From contig JANATF010000002.1 in assembly GCA_029449245.1 (NCBI GenBank), positions 434,001-498,000 on the forward strand: DNA of 64,000 nucleotides, read 5' to 3'. Under the pieces are notes generated by a model that worked only from the letters and a program-made list of their open reading frames with translations, was not told the origin of the DNA and ran no database searches. Below, one piece after another: positions 50,801 to 61,588 of the stretch. A program made the translations under genes and the position numbers. This stretch comes from Mortierella alpina. Lineage: Eukaryota; Mortierellomycota; Mortierellomycetes; Mortierellales; Mortierellaceae. Each line of letters opens with the position of its first letter. Within the stretch, counting starts at the first letter, position 1.

Positions 50801-52492
50801 TAAATGTTAGCATCAACGCTGCAATTCTTTTTTTTTCATACGCCTAAAGGACCTCATCGTTATACGCACCTGGCTTTGTTCGATATGCTTCGGCTCTTGC
50901 GCTCCTGCTAGACATTCTTAACCGTGCGACTTTTGCTGTCCTTGTCTTTGCCTTGCGCTGTCGCTTCTTTGATCGCGGTATGGGGGCTGGCTCGGACTCC
51001 CTGGCCACGGCTTCCCAAGAGACAGGCTTCACTGCATATCTCTTTCTGCGGGTCGTCCCCAATCGCTTTCGATTTTGTGTCCTTTCGATAGTCGGACTGG
51101 AAGGTGTCCTGCTCGCTTGATATCTAATGCGTTCATATCGGATTAGCGAGGTTAGAAGGCTAGCCCAGCAACTTTGGTGCTGGGATGGGTAGAGGTTGTG
51201 GTGCCTGGCCGACTGGATCCCATCTCGCAATTTTCACCGCATACTTTCGAAGTTGACGCTGCTCTGCCGCGGCGGTGGTTCGGGAGGTTGCGTCAGAGAT
51301 GTCCTTTTTTGCTGCCTTATAACTGCGTAACCATTCATGGTCGAAAAGGTTAGCGAAGCCGTGCATACCGCGACGATGGTCATTAACAATTTTGCCAGCT
51401 AACAGTATCGTACCTTTCAAGGGCAACTGACACCTGGCCCAGTCCCTGGAACAGTTTGCGCTCCAGTTCGATGATGTCCCTTTTACTACCAGAGGCTTGA
51501 TCGTTCAAAAGGGTTTCTTGGTTGCGTATGAAGACCGCCTCTGCCATCTTGAATCTTCCTATCAGCTCGATCTCCTCTGTACGATCACCCTCAGACATCA
51601 GCTTGCAGTACCGCTGAAGTATGGTTGATGCCGTGAGAGGTCCACGACTGCACCGTGCCTTGATAAACGCGAGATTCCTGGTCACACCCTGTCCGCGTAT
51701 ATTTCCCGAATAATCGTTCCCGCTTACCACTCCAACGACTTTCCAAGCATCAGGGTGCACCTCCAATGTGCTGAGAATGTCATGGACCACATACGCCGTG
51801 TATTTATCATGGATTTTTGGATCCTTTCGCAAGAGAATTCTGGCTCCTCGGAACAGATAGTCGCTGTCGGTTGTCACAACTGTTGGCGCGTCCAGGTTCA
51901 AAATGCAATTGTCCGTTTCACCGCTGCAAAAGCAGACCCTCCATCCTAGCGTCCTCAGTGCTGCTCCTATGTCTGCAGTGGTTGATCGATCTAATGAAAA
52001 GGTCCTGATTCGCTTGTAACTGGCGATGGCTCGGGATGCATGACCCAGAACACTCCTCCGTTGCCTGGCTGCTCGTGGGCCGCTGGTATTGAAAAGCCCG
52101 AGGGCATTCACAGCTTGGTCAAGCTCCGCATTGGCGCTGGAAATATGGTTTCCATACTCCTCTGTGAACTTTTTGAGCCTCTCCGCATGTGCCCGATTCT
52201 TTTCTTGGGTCGGGTATCCGTCGAAGTGAAGGATAGAGTTTTCGGGAGTTATGAAGGAGGGGAATTTTTTCACTAGGGCAAGCACAAACTGCTCGACAAT
52301 GGTGTGTTGTGACTTTTGTCGTGGCAACGGTTTCTTCCAGTTCGCTGCCTTGATACTGTGTAGTGTTTTGTTGCAATATCCTGCAAGGATAGCGTTAAAG
52401 TCGACGTGTAAAGTGCCTTCCAGATGCTCTTCACGTACATCCTCTGGAATGTACTTTTCCTTGAGAAATTGGAAAGTGCCAGACACTCCCAT
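47863..52492 (-). CDS. XPG-Fanzor fusion gene 2
   Basis: Seven exons: 52492-51414, 51322-51173, 51123-50870, 50789-49507, 49431-49047, 48961-48169 and 48081-47863. All six introns (49-91 bp) are GT-AG and keep frame, about 1385 codons. Residues 1-359 are an XPG/FEN1-like nuclease: MGVSGTFQFL, Asp31 (HVDF), Asp91 (HFDGYPTQEKNRAH), Glu192/Asp194 (GETD), Asp209/Asp211 (TTDSDYLF), turn SGNDYSGNI. Then come a basic linker, an acidic repeat block and a helical domain. The Fanzor part has GSVTTNGLVVRG, RuvC-I VVGIDPGIAFPCAA, RuvC-II-like VVGNGDF, NEAYTSSRCPRGH...CRTC zinc ribbon and RuvC-III IHRDSAGSHNNA. One frameshift near 48205, inside exon 6, must be crossed to reach QASHAHDLIKK and the last exon. 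A flap/structure nuclease joined to an RNA-guided nuclease is the reading I favour; function is inferred. Confidence 0.8.
50484..50700 (-). repeat. Acidic coding repeat in gene 2
   Basis: Imperfect 6- to 24-bp repeats of TCCTCATTCTCATC type on + encode DENEDGD/DSDENEDE on -. The block is a low-complexity acidic linker between the basic linker and the helical domain and is likely length-variable. Confidence 0.8.
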
Positions 52493-53312
52493 GGTTGCTA
52501 AAACACACCAGCAGACCTGGGAGCGGAGAGCGAATGTATGGAAGATAACGAGGTCGATGGACGTGTCTGTCGCCTAGTGCACTCCTGGTTGTGGATAGGT
52601 TAATAGAGGGTGGTAGGGGAGAAAGATACAAGAAATGAGCTTTGCAAAGGCTGGGCTGATTTAGTTTTCAAGCAAGCACGTTCGTTTTATGTGGTACGAA
52701 AGGAACGTTTCGCGATCAATGGTATGATCATTATTCTTACCTGTAGCACAGCAAAGTGGTGAAACACAGCGAACAGCGCTCCCTTCGCCGACCCTGTCTC
52801 CAGCAAGAGTCAACACTCATCCGCTTGATATGATGATGCATGCCACACGACAAGAAGCAACAGTAACCTCTACGATAGCACCCCCACTAGCGCAGCGAGT
52901 GAGCAGAGCAGAGCGACGCGGAGCCCGGAGGGGCGACCTCCCGCCCGGGTATCTGTACTGTCTTCTTGAGCGCGAAGCGATCACTCTTCCTTCACAAGTA
53001 CCAACACGCCCTCAACCCATAAATCCACAACTCCCACACCAGCCTCCTAGTGGAGAATTCTGTAGTTTTGATCGTTGTGACCAAGCGAGCTTGCACAAAT
53101 TCTTGAAGACTCGCTCGCTTGAGCGAGCCGCGAGTCCGAGCCAAGATTTCGCTCTGCTCCCAGCGCTACTTTAAAGTTCTCGGGTTGCGATTTACAAACT
53201 TCGGTGACGTCGTTTAGCCTCCACTTCACGGCGGCGACCAGGCTGATTTCTTGTTGGTGTGGAATCTTTCTTTGTTCAGCAGACAGACTCTGACAATCGA
53301 CATCGACACACA
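52493..53312. other. Divergent spacer between gene 2 and eIF4A-III gene
   Basis: 820 bp between two divergently transcribed genes, so it should hold both promoters. No TATA box near either start. The C/T-rich strip and GTCTCCAGCAAGAGTCAACAC at about 52790 are unremarkable. Open frames here show no domain. Confidence 0.5.
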
Positions 53313-54939
53313 ATGGCTGGCATCAACAGGAAAGACGACGAGAAGCTGATCTTTGAGACCAGTGAGGATGTCAAAGGTATCCCCCCTCTTGCCTCACCCG
53401 CCCTCTCCTTCTCCTTGTCTATCGCTACACAATTACAGCAACGACCCCTCTAACCAACCTACGGATCGCACTCTTTTTTCGCTGGACTAGTCGTACCCAC
53501 CTTCGACTCGCTCGGACTGAAGGATGACTTGCTCCGTGGTGTCTACGCTTACAGTAATGTAGTTTATGCTGTGTCCTTCAAGTTTGATTTGCTGCCCCCA
53601 GTAGGACAATCAAGAAGACTGAACCAACTAATCATGAGGTGCATGCGCTGCTTGATCGCACTCTAGATTTCGAACGCCCTTCAGCCATTCAGCAGCGTGC
53701 CATCAACCCCATTGTCAAGGGCCGCGATGTCATTGCACAGGCACAGTCTGGAACAGGAAAGACCGCCACGTTCTCCATCTCGATCTTGCAGTCGATCGAC
53801 ACTTCTATTCGGGAGACACAGGCTTTGGTCCTGGCACCGACCCGCGAGTTGGCGATCCAGATCCAGAGCGTCATTCTCGCCCTGGGAGACTACATGAACG
53901 TGCAGTGTCACGCCTGCATTGGAGGCACGAGTATTGGAGAGGATATCCGTCAACTGGATCATGGACAGCATGTTGTCGTAGGCACACCCGGACGAGTCTT
54001 TGATATGATCCGTCGACGCAACCTCAGGACCAAAAACATCAAGATGATGGTTCTGGATGAATCAGACGAGCTGTTGAACCAGGGCTTCAAGGACCAGATT
54101 TACGACGTCTACAGATACCTCCCCCCTTCCACTCAGGTCGTTATCCTTTCAGCCACCCTCCCCCACGACGTGCTCGAGATGACTTCAAAGTTCATGACTG
54201 ACCCTATCCGCATCCTGGTCAAGCGTGACGAGATCACACTGGAGGGCATTAAGCAGTTCTTTGTCGCTGTCGAAAAGGAGGACTGGAAGTTTGATACGCT
54301 TTGCGATTTGTACGACACCTTGACCATCACACAGGCCGTCATCTTTTGCAACACGCGCAGAAAGGTCGATTGGTTGACGACAAAGATGAGAGAGGCCAAC
54401 TTTACAGTCTCATCCATGCACGGAGAAATGCCCCAGAAGGAACGTGATGCCATTATGCAAGAATTCAGACAGGGTGCAAGGTATGAAATCCCTCTTGCTT
54501 GTCAAAGAAATCGTACAGGATGCAAGGCGTTTTTCTTACGACTGACGCATCTCTGCTTTTGTTTTTTTTCCCTTGCTTTCGATAGCCGTGTCCTGATCAC
54601 TACCGATATCTGGGCTCGTGGTATTGATGTGCAGCAAGTGTCCTTGGTCGTCAACTATGATCTCCCTAGCAATCGTGAAAACTACATTCATCGGTAAAAC
54701 TCGTCTTGCGTCAACGTGGTTTTCTTTTTTGAGTGATTGGCGTCCCACATGGAGAATATTCACACTTTTTCCCTTCTTCTCTTTTTGTCAACAGTATCGG
54801 TCGATCTGGTCGTTTCGGTCGCAAGGGTGTGGCTATCAACTTTGTGACACAGGACGACATCAAGATTCTGCGTGACATTGAACAGTACTACAGCACGCAG
54901 ATCGACGAGATGCCCATGAATGTGACGGATCTCATCTAA
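53313..54939 (+). CDS. FAL1: eIF4A-III/FAL1 DEAD-box RNA helicase
   Basis: Five exons, 53313-53376, 53491-53553, 53667-54480, 54586-54693 and 54795-54939, GT-AG introns in frame, 397 residues. Motifs in order: Q motif ([11 protein letters not shown]), I AQSGTGKT, Ia PTRELA, Ib TPGR, II DESD (a variant of DEAD), III SAT, then [16 protein letters not shown] (V) and [13 protein letters not shown] (VI). The sequences [20 protein letters not shown] and the ending [10 protein letters not shown] are typical of eIF4A-III. It is an ATP-dependent RNA-binding helicase; the animal protein is an exon-junction-complex core subunit and yeast Fal1 acts in 18S rRNA maturation. Length is normal. Housekeeping gene marking the end of the accessory region. 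Confidence 0.96.
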
Positions 54940-55201
54940 ATAGAGGTTCTTCCCTTTGGATTTTTGTCTGGACTATGCGATCACCATAGTCTATTTGCCA
55001 AGGAAGAGGGAAACTCTGTGTTATGTAAAATGACAATATATATTTTTTTTACTCCACAAAGCACAAAGGAGTTCGTTGTTGTGAGTATTGCTGCTTCTGA
55101 TTCAACGACTAATGGGTCCCGCAGCGGTGATATTTTATTTTTGTTTTCTGTGCTCTTTAAGCGTGCGTGTTGCCAGCATAGTGTGGGTCGCAGCTGTTCC
55201 T
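54940..55201. other. Shared 3' region of convergent genes
   Basis: 262 bp between the stop codons of the eIF4A-III gene (+) and SEM1 (-); holds both 3'UTRs. No other feature. Confidence 0.6.
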
Positions 55202-55997
55202 TCATGCCTTCATTGCACTCGACTTTTGAATCTCGGCTCTGTGTAGTGCAGTGCAGGACCGAAGGGAAAGACAAAAAAAGGGAGGTCAGTCTAATGGAAA
55301 GGTAAAGCAACTTTGTTGCGTCTTCTTTGAAGAACGAGGGGTTTGTTGCCAGAGACGGCCAGCAGTGATGCACAGCACCGGGATACAACATGCATCTAAA
55401 AGAACTCGTGCTTTACCTCAACTGATGTGAAAAGTCGTCCTCGACATCGTCATCGTCCCAGTTATCATCCCACTGTTGTGCGTCTTTTTCTTCCTCGGCC
55501 TCGTTCCAGTCTATATCAGGTAGAAGTAGGAAGAGCCATAGGCTATGATTAGATCATTTTGACATGAACATACGGTGCTTTATCCCGTTGCCAACGAAAA
55601 AAAGCAAGAGGAGGGTGGTGAGGGCGAGGTCTATTTTCAAAGAGGAGCGCAGGTGTTGGGTCGATTGATTATGCAAAGGCACAGTTCGTGCTGATGGCCA
55701 GAGGCAAACTGCATCCGTGGTATTGCAAGGCATCCGAAGCGCCCTTTGCATTAGTCACTCCCTGACAACTCGCGCTCCTTGTTGTCTGGTTGCATGCAAA
55801 AACGTGGTGGTTGTTTCCCCCCTTCCTGTTCCCTGAGTCAGCGTGCATGTGAGTGTGCGGCGTGTTGTTGCAAAGCGGATGAAGGGCCAAGTACCTTGGG
55901 CAGCAAACTCCTCGAATTCATCGTCCTCCTCGAGACCACCGAGCTGGGGCACCTGTGCTTCTGGCTTGTTCTGCTGTTCCTGTGGATTCGATGACAT
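55202..55997 (-). CDS. SEM1: SEM1/DSS1, 26S proteasome lid subunit
   Basis: Three exons: 55997-55895, 55510-55417 and 55238-55202, with GT-AG introns of 384 and 178 bp, giving 77 residues. The protein is very acidic with the family core LEEDDEFEEF, then DWNE, DDNWDDDDVEDDFS and HQLRAEIQK, matching DSS1 throughout. The last exon of 12 codons is placed by the QLR/AEIQK junction. SEM1/DSS1 is an intrinsically disordered protein of the proteasome lid, also of the TREX-2 mRNA export complex and, in many eukaryotes, a partner of BRCA2. Divergent from the ATRIP-like gene with only 212 bp between starts, so the two likely share a promoter region. Confidence 0.93.
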
Positions 55998-56209
55998 GGC
56001 TGTGTGTGAGTGCTATGTGGTGAGTAGTGAGGGAAAGTCGCAAGCGTATTGCGTTGCAAAACGCGACGCAGCTGCCGCCGCTATAGCCACGTCACTGTGT
56101 TTCGGCTGAGTGCGCATGCTACCCAAAAAAAATGGTGGCAAAAAATGCTTGTCTGCCGCATCGCCCTTTCTGTCTCGTTCCCATTTTCCGTACATGAGCA
56201 ACAGCGACA
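55998..56209. promoter_or_regulatory. Bidirectional promoter region
   Basis: 212 bp between the ATGs of SEM1 (-) and the ATRIP-like gene (+). It has an ACGCGACGCAGCTGCCGC stretch but no TATA box. Confidence 0.45.
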
Positions 56210-59200
56210 ATGGCCCAACCGGCAGGCAGAGGCCACGCTCAGCGGCCGAACCAAGGGCAGCAACAGCAGCGCCCAACTAATGGGAGACAAGCACATGGGC
56301 AGGGACTAGGGCAGGGACAGGGACAGGAGGATGGCCAAGCTTACCAGCACCGTGGCAACATGGGAGCAATGGATTTCGCCAGTCAAGGTCCCTCGTCAGT
56401 GCCTGGAGGGAGTCATCAAGACTCAACATCGAGAATGCTGCAGGCTCATGGAGGTCAAGGACTTAAGCGGGGCCCGGGGACATTTTACAGCAGCGCCACC
56501 CAGCGCGTCGGAGGCGGCCTCAGCAGCAAGTTCCTCAGCAGCACCAGCACCAACTCTCACCAACCTCAGGCAGACCCCAGCAACACAAGTCAATTCCACA
56601 GAGCTCACGCCAACTACAACACGCCTGCCACTCAGTTCATGAGCACCCATCAGGATTCTATGGCAACTGCAAGCGCGGCTGATACCCAATCCATGAGTCT
56701 GTCGCAAGCATTCGCCCTCGGGTACTCTATCCCCACCTCAAAGTTCAACACGGAGGCGTTTGGAACCCTCAGCGTGCGGCCACCCTCCAACTCGACTATG
56801 GCAACAGCAGCAACAAGCAACGCAAGCGCTGGAGCAGGTGCGCAGAGTGCTAGCACAGGCGAGTCGCTCGATGACATTCTGGACATCCCCATTGACTTTG
56901 ACGATGAGGATTTTGGAGACATGGGCATGACCATCGACAAGGACACCACGGGCTTGATCCCAGAGGAAGTGATACAAAGCCAGTTGGCGACGCAAGTGTC
57001 TCAGGTCGGAGTGGAAAGAGTGCTAGACAGTCAAGCAGGTGATGAGGCAACCCTGCTCAGGCAAAGGTTGGCTGAGGTAAGCTTGCAGTGCTGCACGCTG
57101 GAACTACGTTTCTCTAGAAGTCGCTACTGACAACGAGGTCCTGTGAATGCATTGATGAATTAGATGGAGCGCATTTTGAAGGAAAGAGAAGACCAGCTTC
57201 TGATCAAAACAGGAGAGGCTGCAATAGTCAAAACGAATCTCGACGTTCTCGCAAAGGAACACAGCTCTTTGGCCGAGAGATACAAGGCTGCTGATCTCCA
57301 ACATCAAGCCGACAAGCAAAGTTTGGAGGAGAAGCACCGCAGAGAGCTTGCCAACACCAACATGAATCACCAGTTTGAGGTTCGTGATCCGTCCTCTTTG
57401 AGAGTTTTATTTTTGCAAAGACAGTTGATGGAGAAAAGGCTTTATAGACAAGGACGCTAATAGTGCCCCGTTGAATACCACTACAACAAATTATAGGTGC
57501 AAAAGTTTATGTTGGATGGACCTTCGGGAGCAAAGCACCCCAAAGTGTCAGAATTACTCCGACAGCCCGTTTCTTATTCTCAGACGCCGTCCTACCCAAA
57601 TGACTTTTCAGGGTTCTCTTCACAGGCCTCGATCAAAGTTGCACCCAGGAATGGTAAGGAGTAGGAAGGACTGGTGTTCAGGTGTATTTCGTTTATTCTT
57701 ATGCTATACGTTTGAAGATCGCTCCCTCGCAAGGTTTGAACTGGTACTAATATGTTTATGCCTGTTTAGATGGCTTTTCCATTCACAACTTTGGGGTCCA
57801 GTCAAAGTCACCGAGGAAGAGTCGTTCGACGGGAATGAACAACGCTTTGCTTGAGAAGCCACGTCCTTTTTCACTTGCGAATGAACAAATCAAACCTGCG
57901 CGGCCCGTCTTTGGTTTTAGTAGCGATATACCCACCCAATCAGCAGAGGAGATTGTAAGTGTTACCTCCATTTTCTCCTCGTTGTTCATTCAGTACGGTA
58001 CGCCTTATACTAAACCGTTGGCGTGCCCGTGCATGTTTAGATCCGTGACAAACTTCTTGCAGGACAAGAAGATAATTTTGGGCTGAGGCAACTGCGTATC
58101 ATCAGGGTCGATGAAGAAGGAGAACACCCCCTTCCACCACTACGAGGTACGATGTTTGTTCGATTGCATACTCTGGCATGGCCATCTGAATTGAACGGCG
58201 GCTGTCTTTACTAATTGCAACTCCTCGCTATATTCCATTACTATTAGGAACAACGCAGCACACTCAGAACTGCATTGTGGAAGAAATAACTCGGCAATGT
58301 GTGGGAGCACTCATCGACCTTACATGCAATGTCAACTCTGAGTCCAAGTCGCTGGCGCTGAAGACGACGACAACTCTGCTGAAGTCAAGCCTCATCAGCA
58401 AGAAGCCTTTTCATGCCATGAATGCACTCAAAGTCCTGCGGATCCTGTATTTCACCTACGAGGACATTGCCCTGGAAGTGTCGCGTGGAGCAGTTCCATT
58501 TCTGGAGCACGAACACGAGAATCCGGCAACGCTCACACCATCAGAGGCGTCTCTGCCCTCGGCGTTGGCTTGCATTTACTGCCTCTTTATTAGCCGGATA
58601 GCTCTTTCGCCCCTGGCACCTCATGAAGCAGGATACGCGCCTTCTGCTGCCAAGATGATTGACAAGATGACGCCAGAAGCCGAGCGTCAGTTGGAAACGG
58701 ATGTTTTGCTGCTTCTTGACCTTGTTGCCCGTGACCAACCGTCCGAGAAACGGAGGCTGACCAACTCCAAGCTGATACGCTCTCAGCTTTTTGACGACGG
58801 ATTGCGACTGCATCTTGGGCAAAAGAACTACAGAACTGTGGATCGCATGTTGGGTATTTTGGACATTGTATCGAGAGAGACCGAGTGCTGTCGGTTGCTG
58901 ATCGGATGGAGCGTCACTCGGAATACGTGGACAGAGTCGTTCAAGCAGGTTGACACGCTGATCGCACTCCTCGAAGTCAAGGCAGACAATGATGTTGATG
59001 TCGCTGTAAGTGTTTCTCATTTGCCCTACCTTTCAATCGTTTCACCAATATTAATTGTTGTGCCAATTTGTTCACTCCGCCGCATGCTGCCATTGTAGAA
59101 CGGAATCATTCCGCAGCTGAAAATCAAGGCCTTGGAGATCATGGGACGCTTGATCGCAATAGAAGTAGAGCAGACCAAGAAGATCCTTCGGAAGACCAGG

Positions 59201-60220
59201 GTAAGCGAAGTGGGGTGTCTTTCAGCAGCAACTCTTTACTCTGTTGCTAATAGATTTTGTGACTAATCATCTGTCTCGTACTCTCTGGTCCCTCAGCTCA
59301 TCAAAGTCGTCATATGCTCCATCCAGGATCTGGTCGAGTTAGCGGGAAAGATTCGCTATCAGCGCACCGTGGCCTCGATCTGGCAACACTCTGTCTCGGC
59401 CAAGCAGGATACCCTCCCCGCAGGACCCTCATGCAGAACAAAGTCAGAGGTAGTTGATCTTGGATCAGGCATGACAACAACCAATTCTCCAGACCTGTTC
59501 GAAGCCTTTTCTTTGGCCATGGGATCTAGTCATGGCAAACAGAAACAGAGGGCAGTCAGTTCGACTGAGCTCCACTCCAATAACCCATCACGGACATCAT
59601 CCCCAGGGCCTGCACCCGGTTCGACGACCACCGTACCGACAATGGAACCGGTATCGTCCCCGTCGTTTTCAGAAACAGGAACCAAACCATATTTTTCGTC
59701 ATTCCTTCACAACACGCATCAGCCTCTCCAGTATAAGCCCGCCATGTTGAATAGAACTGCGTTTGACTGCAACGTGGGCAACGGCTCCTGTCCACAAGCG
59801 TCATCGTCCCGACTGGAACTACTGGGACCTCATCATCAAGTGTTTGACTACCTCGCGCAGCTGAAACTTGAGATGGAGTTTTTGCTGACCGTATTCAGAA
59901 CGATACCAGGGTATGTCGAGGCCTTGACAGAGAAAGATCCCAACAACTTCCATGCCCTTGTATTTGCGATGGGCGCCATTGCTGTCCGGGACTTGGGTTT
60001 GCCTCTGCAGGCGCAATGTAGGTCCTTTATAGGGTCTTGTTATCCGAAAGGGTACTGGGCAAAAAGATTCTCCGCGCGTTTGCAGGTTTCCTCATTGACC
60101 TTTCTTTTTTCGTATTCTTGTATGCTAGACTTGGCGCAGGACTTGCTTACAGAGTTGGTAGAGGAAGAAGAGGAGGAGGAGTATTTGGTATTGATCCGAG
60201 ATATGCCAAAGAAACCGTAG
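56210..60220 (+). CDS. ATRIP/Rad26-like checkpoint protein
   Basis: Nine exons: 56210-57076, 57164-57379, 57497-57653, 57770-57954, 58041-58146, 58248-59005, 59099-59200, 59297-60017, 60129-60220. Introns are GT-AG and in frame; 1067 residues. Layout: Gln/Gly-rich disordered start, acidic motif DDILDIPIDFDDEDFGDMG (about 220-240) like the RPA-binding motif of ATRIP, coiled coil (exons 1-2: RLAEMERILKEREDQLLIKT, then LDVLAKEHSSLAERYKAAD), a Ser/Pro segment, then a large helical repeat-like C-terminal half (about 540-1030) with an acidic tail. This order fits ATRIP/Ddc2/UvsD, which recruit ATR/Mec1 kinase to RPA-coated DNA. Sequence similarity to known members is weak by eye, so the identity is probable only; another large coiled-coil/ARM protein is possible. 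Confidence 0.6.
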
Positions 60221-60309
60221 ACATACTCCTACTTCTAAAGCAACATGAAGAAAAAAAAACCAGCATACTTCATTTTTGTTCTTAGTTGATCTATGGATGA
60301 TTGCTGGTA

Positions 60310-60786
60310 TTACGTCCGCTGTTCAATGTTCAACAAATGTCCCTCTGGTGGGTTGGGCCCGATGAGGTCCCACAGGTTCCCATAGAGATCTGCAAAGACA
60401 GCGACGGTGCCATACGCCTCAGTTGAGGGTTCGCGCACGATGCGGACATTGTTCGTGAGCAGGTTCTGGTAATCGCGATGGAAGTCGTCCGTGTGGAGGA
60501 AGAGAAAGACGCGTCCGCCAGTCTGGTTCCCGACGCGCGAGGACTGCTCGTCGTTGGCGGCCTTGGCGAGAAGCACGTTGCAACCACCACCACCATCACC
60601 ACAGATGCTGCTGCTGCTGTTGCTGTTATTGCTGTTGTTGCCAGGGGGCGAGACCACGACCCAGCGCTTGTGGGGTGTTAGGGGTGTGTCCTCAACAAGG
60701 CGGAAATGAAGCTTTTCGGTGTAGAACTGGATAGCCTCGTCGTAGTCCTCAACGACCAAGGCAATGAGTGCGAGGGATGGAGGCAT
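60310..60786 (-). CDS. VOC-family (glyoxalase/bleomycin-resistance fold) protein
   Basis: 158 residues from the ATG at 60784-60786 (MPPSLALIALVVEDYDEAIQ). Features of the vicinal-oxygen-chelate fold: ALVVEDYDEAIQFYTEKLHF at the start, RWVVVSPP, a Gly/Asn/Ser repeat loop (NNSNNSNSSSS), GRVFLFLHTDDFHRDYQNLL and the closing FADLYGNLWDLIGPN. Family members are dioxygenases, lyases or binding proteins using a metal; the reaction here is unknown. The Asn/Ser stretch comes from a TGCTGT/GTTGTT microsatellite and is unusual in this family. It is convergent with the ATRIP-like gene (90 bp between stops). Confidence 0.85.
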   Translation of the reverse strand: MPPSLALIALVVEDYDEAIQFYTEKLHFRLVEDTPLTPHKRWVVVSPPGNNSNNSNSSSSICGDGGGGCNVLLAKAANDEQSSRVGNQTGGRVFLFLHTDDFHRDYQNLLTNNVRIVREPSTEAYGTVAVFADLYGNLWDLIGPNPPEGHLLNIEQRT

Positions 60787-61040
60787 GGCGCGAAGCTTGA
60801 ATGAATCTGTTTGCAATGGGGCTCGTCCATTAGAGTTGATTGCATTTCGCCTTTTTTTTTTCCTTCTGGACTTGAACCTTACTTGTTTCTGTTAGTGTCA
60901 AAGTATCCCTTGATCTACGTCCTTTTCTTTCTTTCCTTGTTCCTTCTTCCTTCTCCTTGTTTCCTTGTTGTATTAATTGACCTGAGACCCTCTCGACAGC
61001 TGCAGGGGTGTCAGTCTGACGGTAGGGGAGAACCAAAGGA

Positions 61041-61052
61041 AGGTGATATAAA
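61041..61052 (+). promoter_or_regulatory. TATA box of the 61115 gene
   Basis: GTGATATAAAAGG about 70 bp before the ATG at 61115. Confidence 0.6.
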
Positions 61053-61114
61053 AGGTTAGAGGAGCGAAGACAGAATACAGCCAGTTCTCTTTCTTTCATA
61101 ACCAACCCACAATT

Positions 61115-61588
61115 ATGGTCTCCACCTGTTCAATGCTTTTCGACGACCTGCTGCTCTACCGAGCTCACACACCTCAAGTATGGGAAGGCGACATTTCTTT
61201 CAAAGGGATATCTGCAACAAATCCTTGGGCTAATCTATCCCTCCAAGACCATGTCGAGCGAGGAGGGTTCGGCATCTACAAAGCCTCCCAGTTCATTTCC
61301 GCTACTAAAAGTCTTCATCATGCCATACGTTGGGCCTGCGAGTCCAACTCGAAGCTCGTCATCATCGACGTTCAACAGCTACGACTGCAGAACTGCAGTC
61401 TTGTGGACCTGACGAATCATCTGGAGATATTCAACTGGCCCTACCGCAGATATGTCGAAAGGCATAACGAGGTGCTGATTTCGCCTTCTATCCCTGCAAC
61501 TGCAATCATCGCGGTTCTCTCTTACGACGAGCTGTACGCACTCAACTGCTACGGTTACAATCGCTGGTTTCTCCCTAGCGTTTCGTGA
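61115..61588 (+). CDS. Unrecognised 157-residue protein, ART-like pattern
   Basis: Single exon, ATG at 61115 after ACAATT, TATA box upstream. Sequence begins MVSTCSMLFDDLLLYRAHTP. It shows LYRAH, then KGISATNP, GFGIYKASQFISATKSLHHA, AIRWA and KLVIIDVQQL, ending ATAIIAVLSYDELYALNCYG. The R..(x)n..FISATKS..HAI.W pattern resembles the Arg and STS motifs of ADP-ribosyltransferase-like folds seen in uncharacterised fungal domains, but the usual catalytic Glu pair is not evident (NEVLISPSI is the only candidate). I give no function. Confidence 0.55.
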   Translation: MVSTCSMLFDDLLLYRAHTPQVWEGDISFKGISATNPWANLSLQDHVERGGFGIYKASQFISATKSLHHAIRWACESNSKLVIIDVQQLRLQNCSLVDLTNHLEIFNWPYRRYVERHNEVLISPSIPATAIIAVLSYDELYALNCYGYNRWFLPSVS

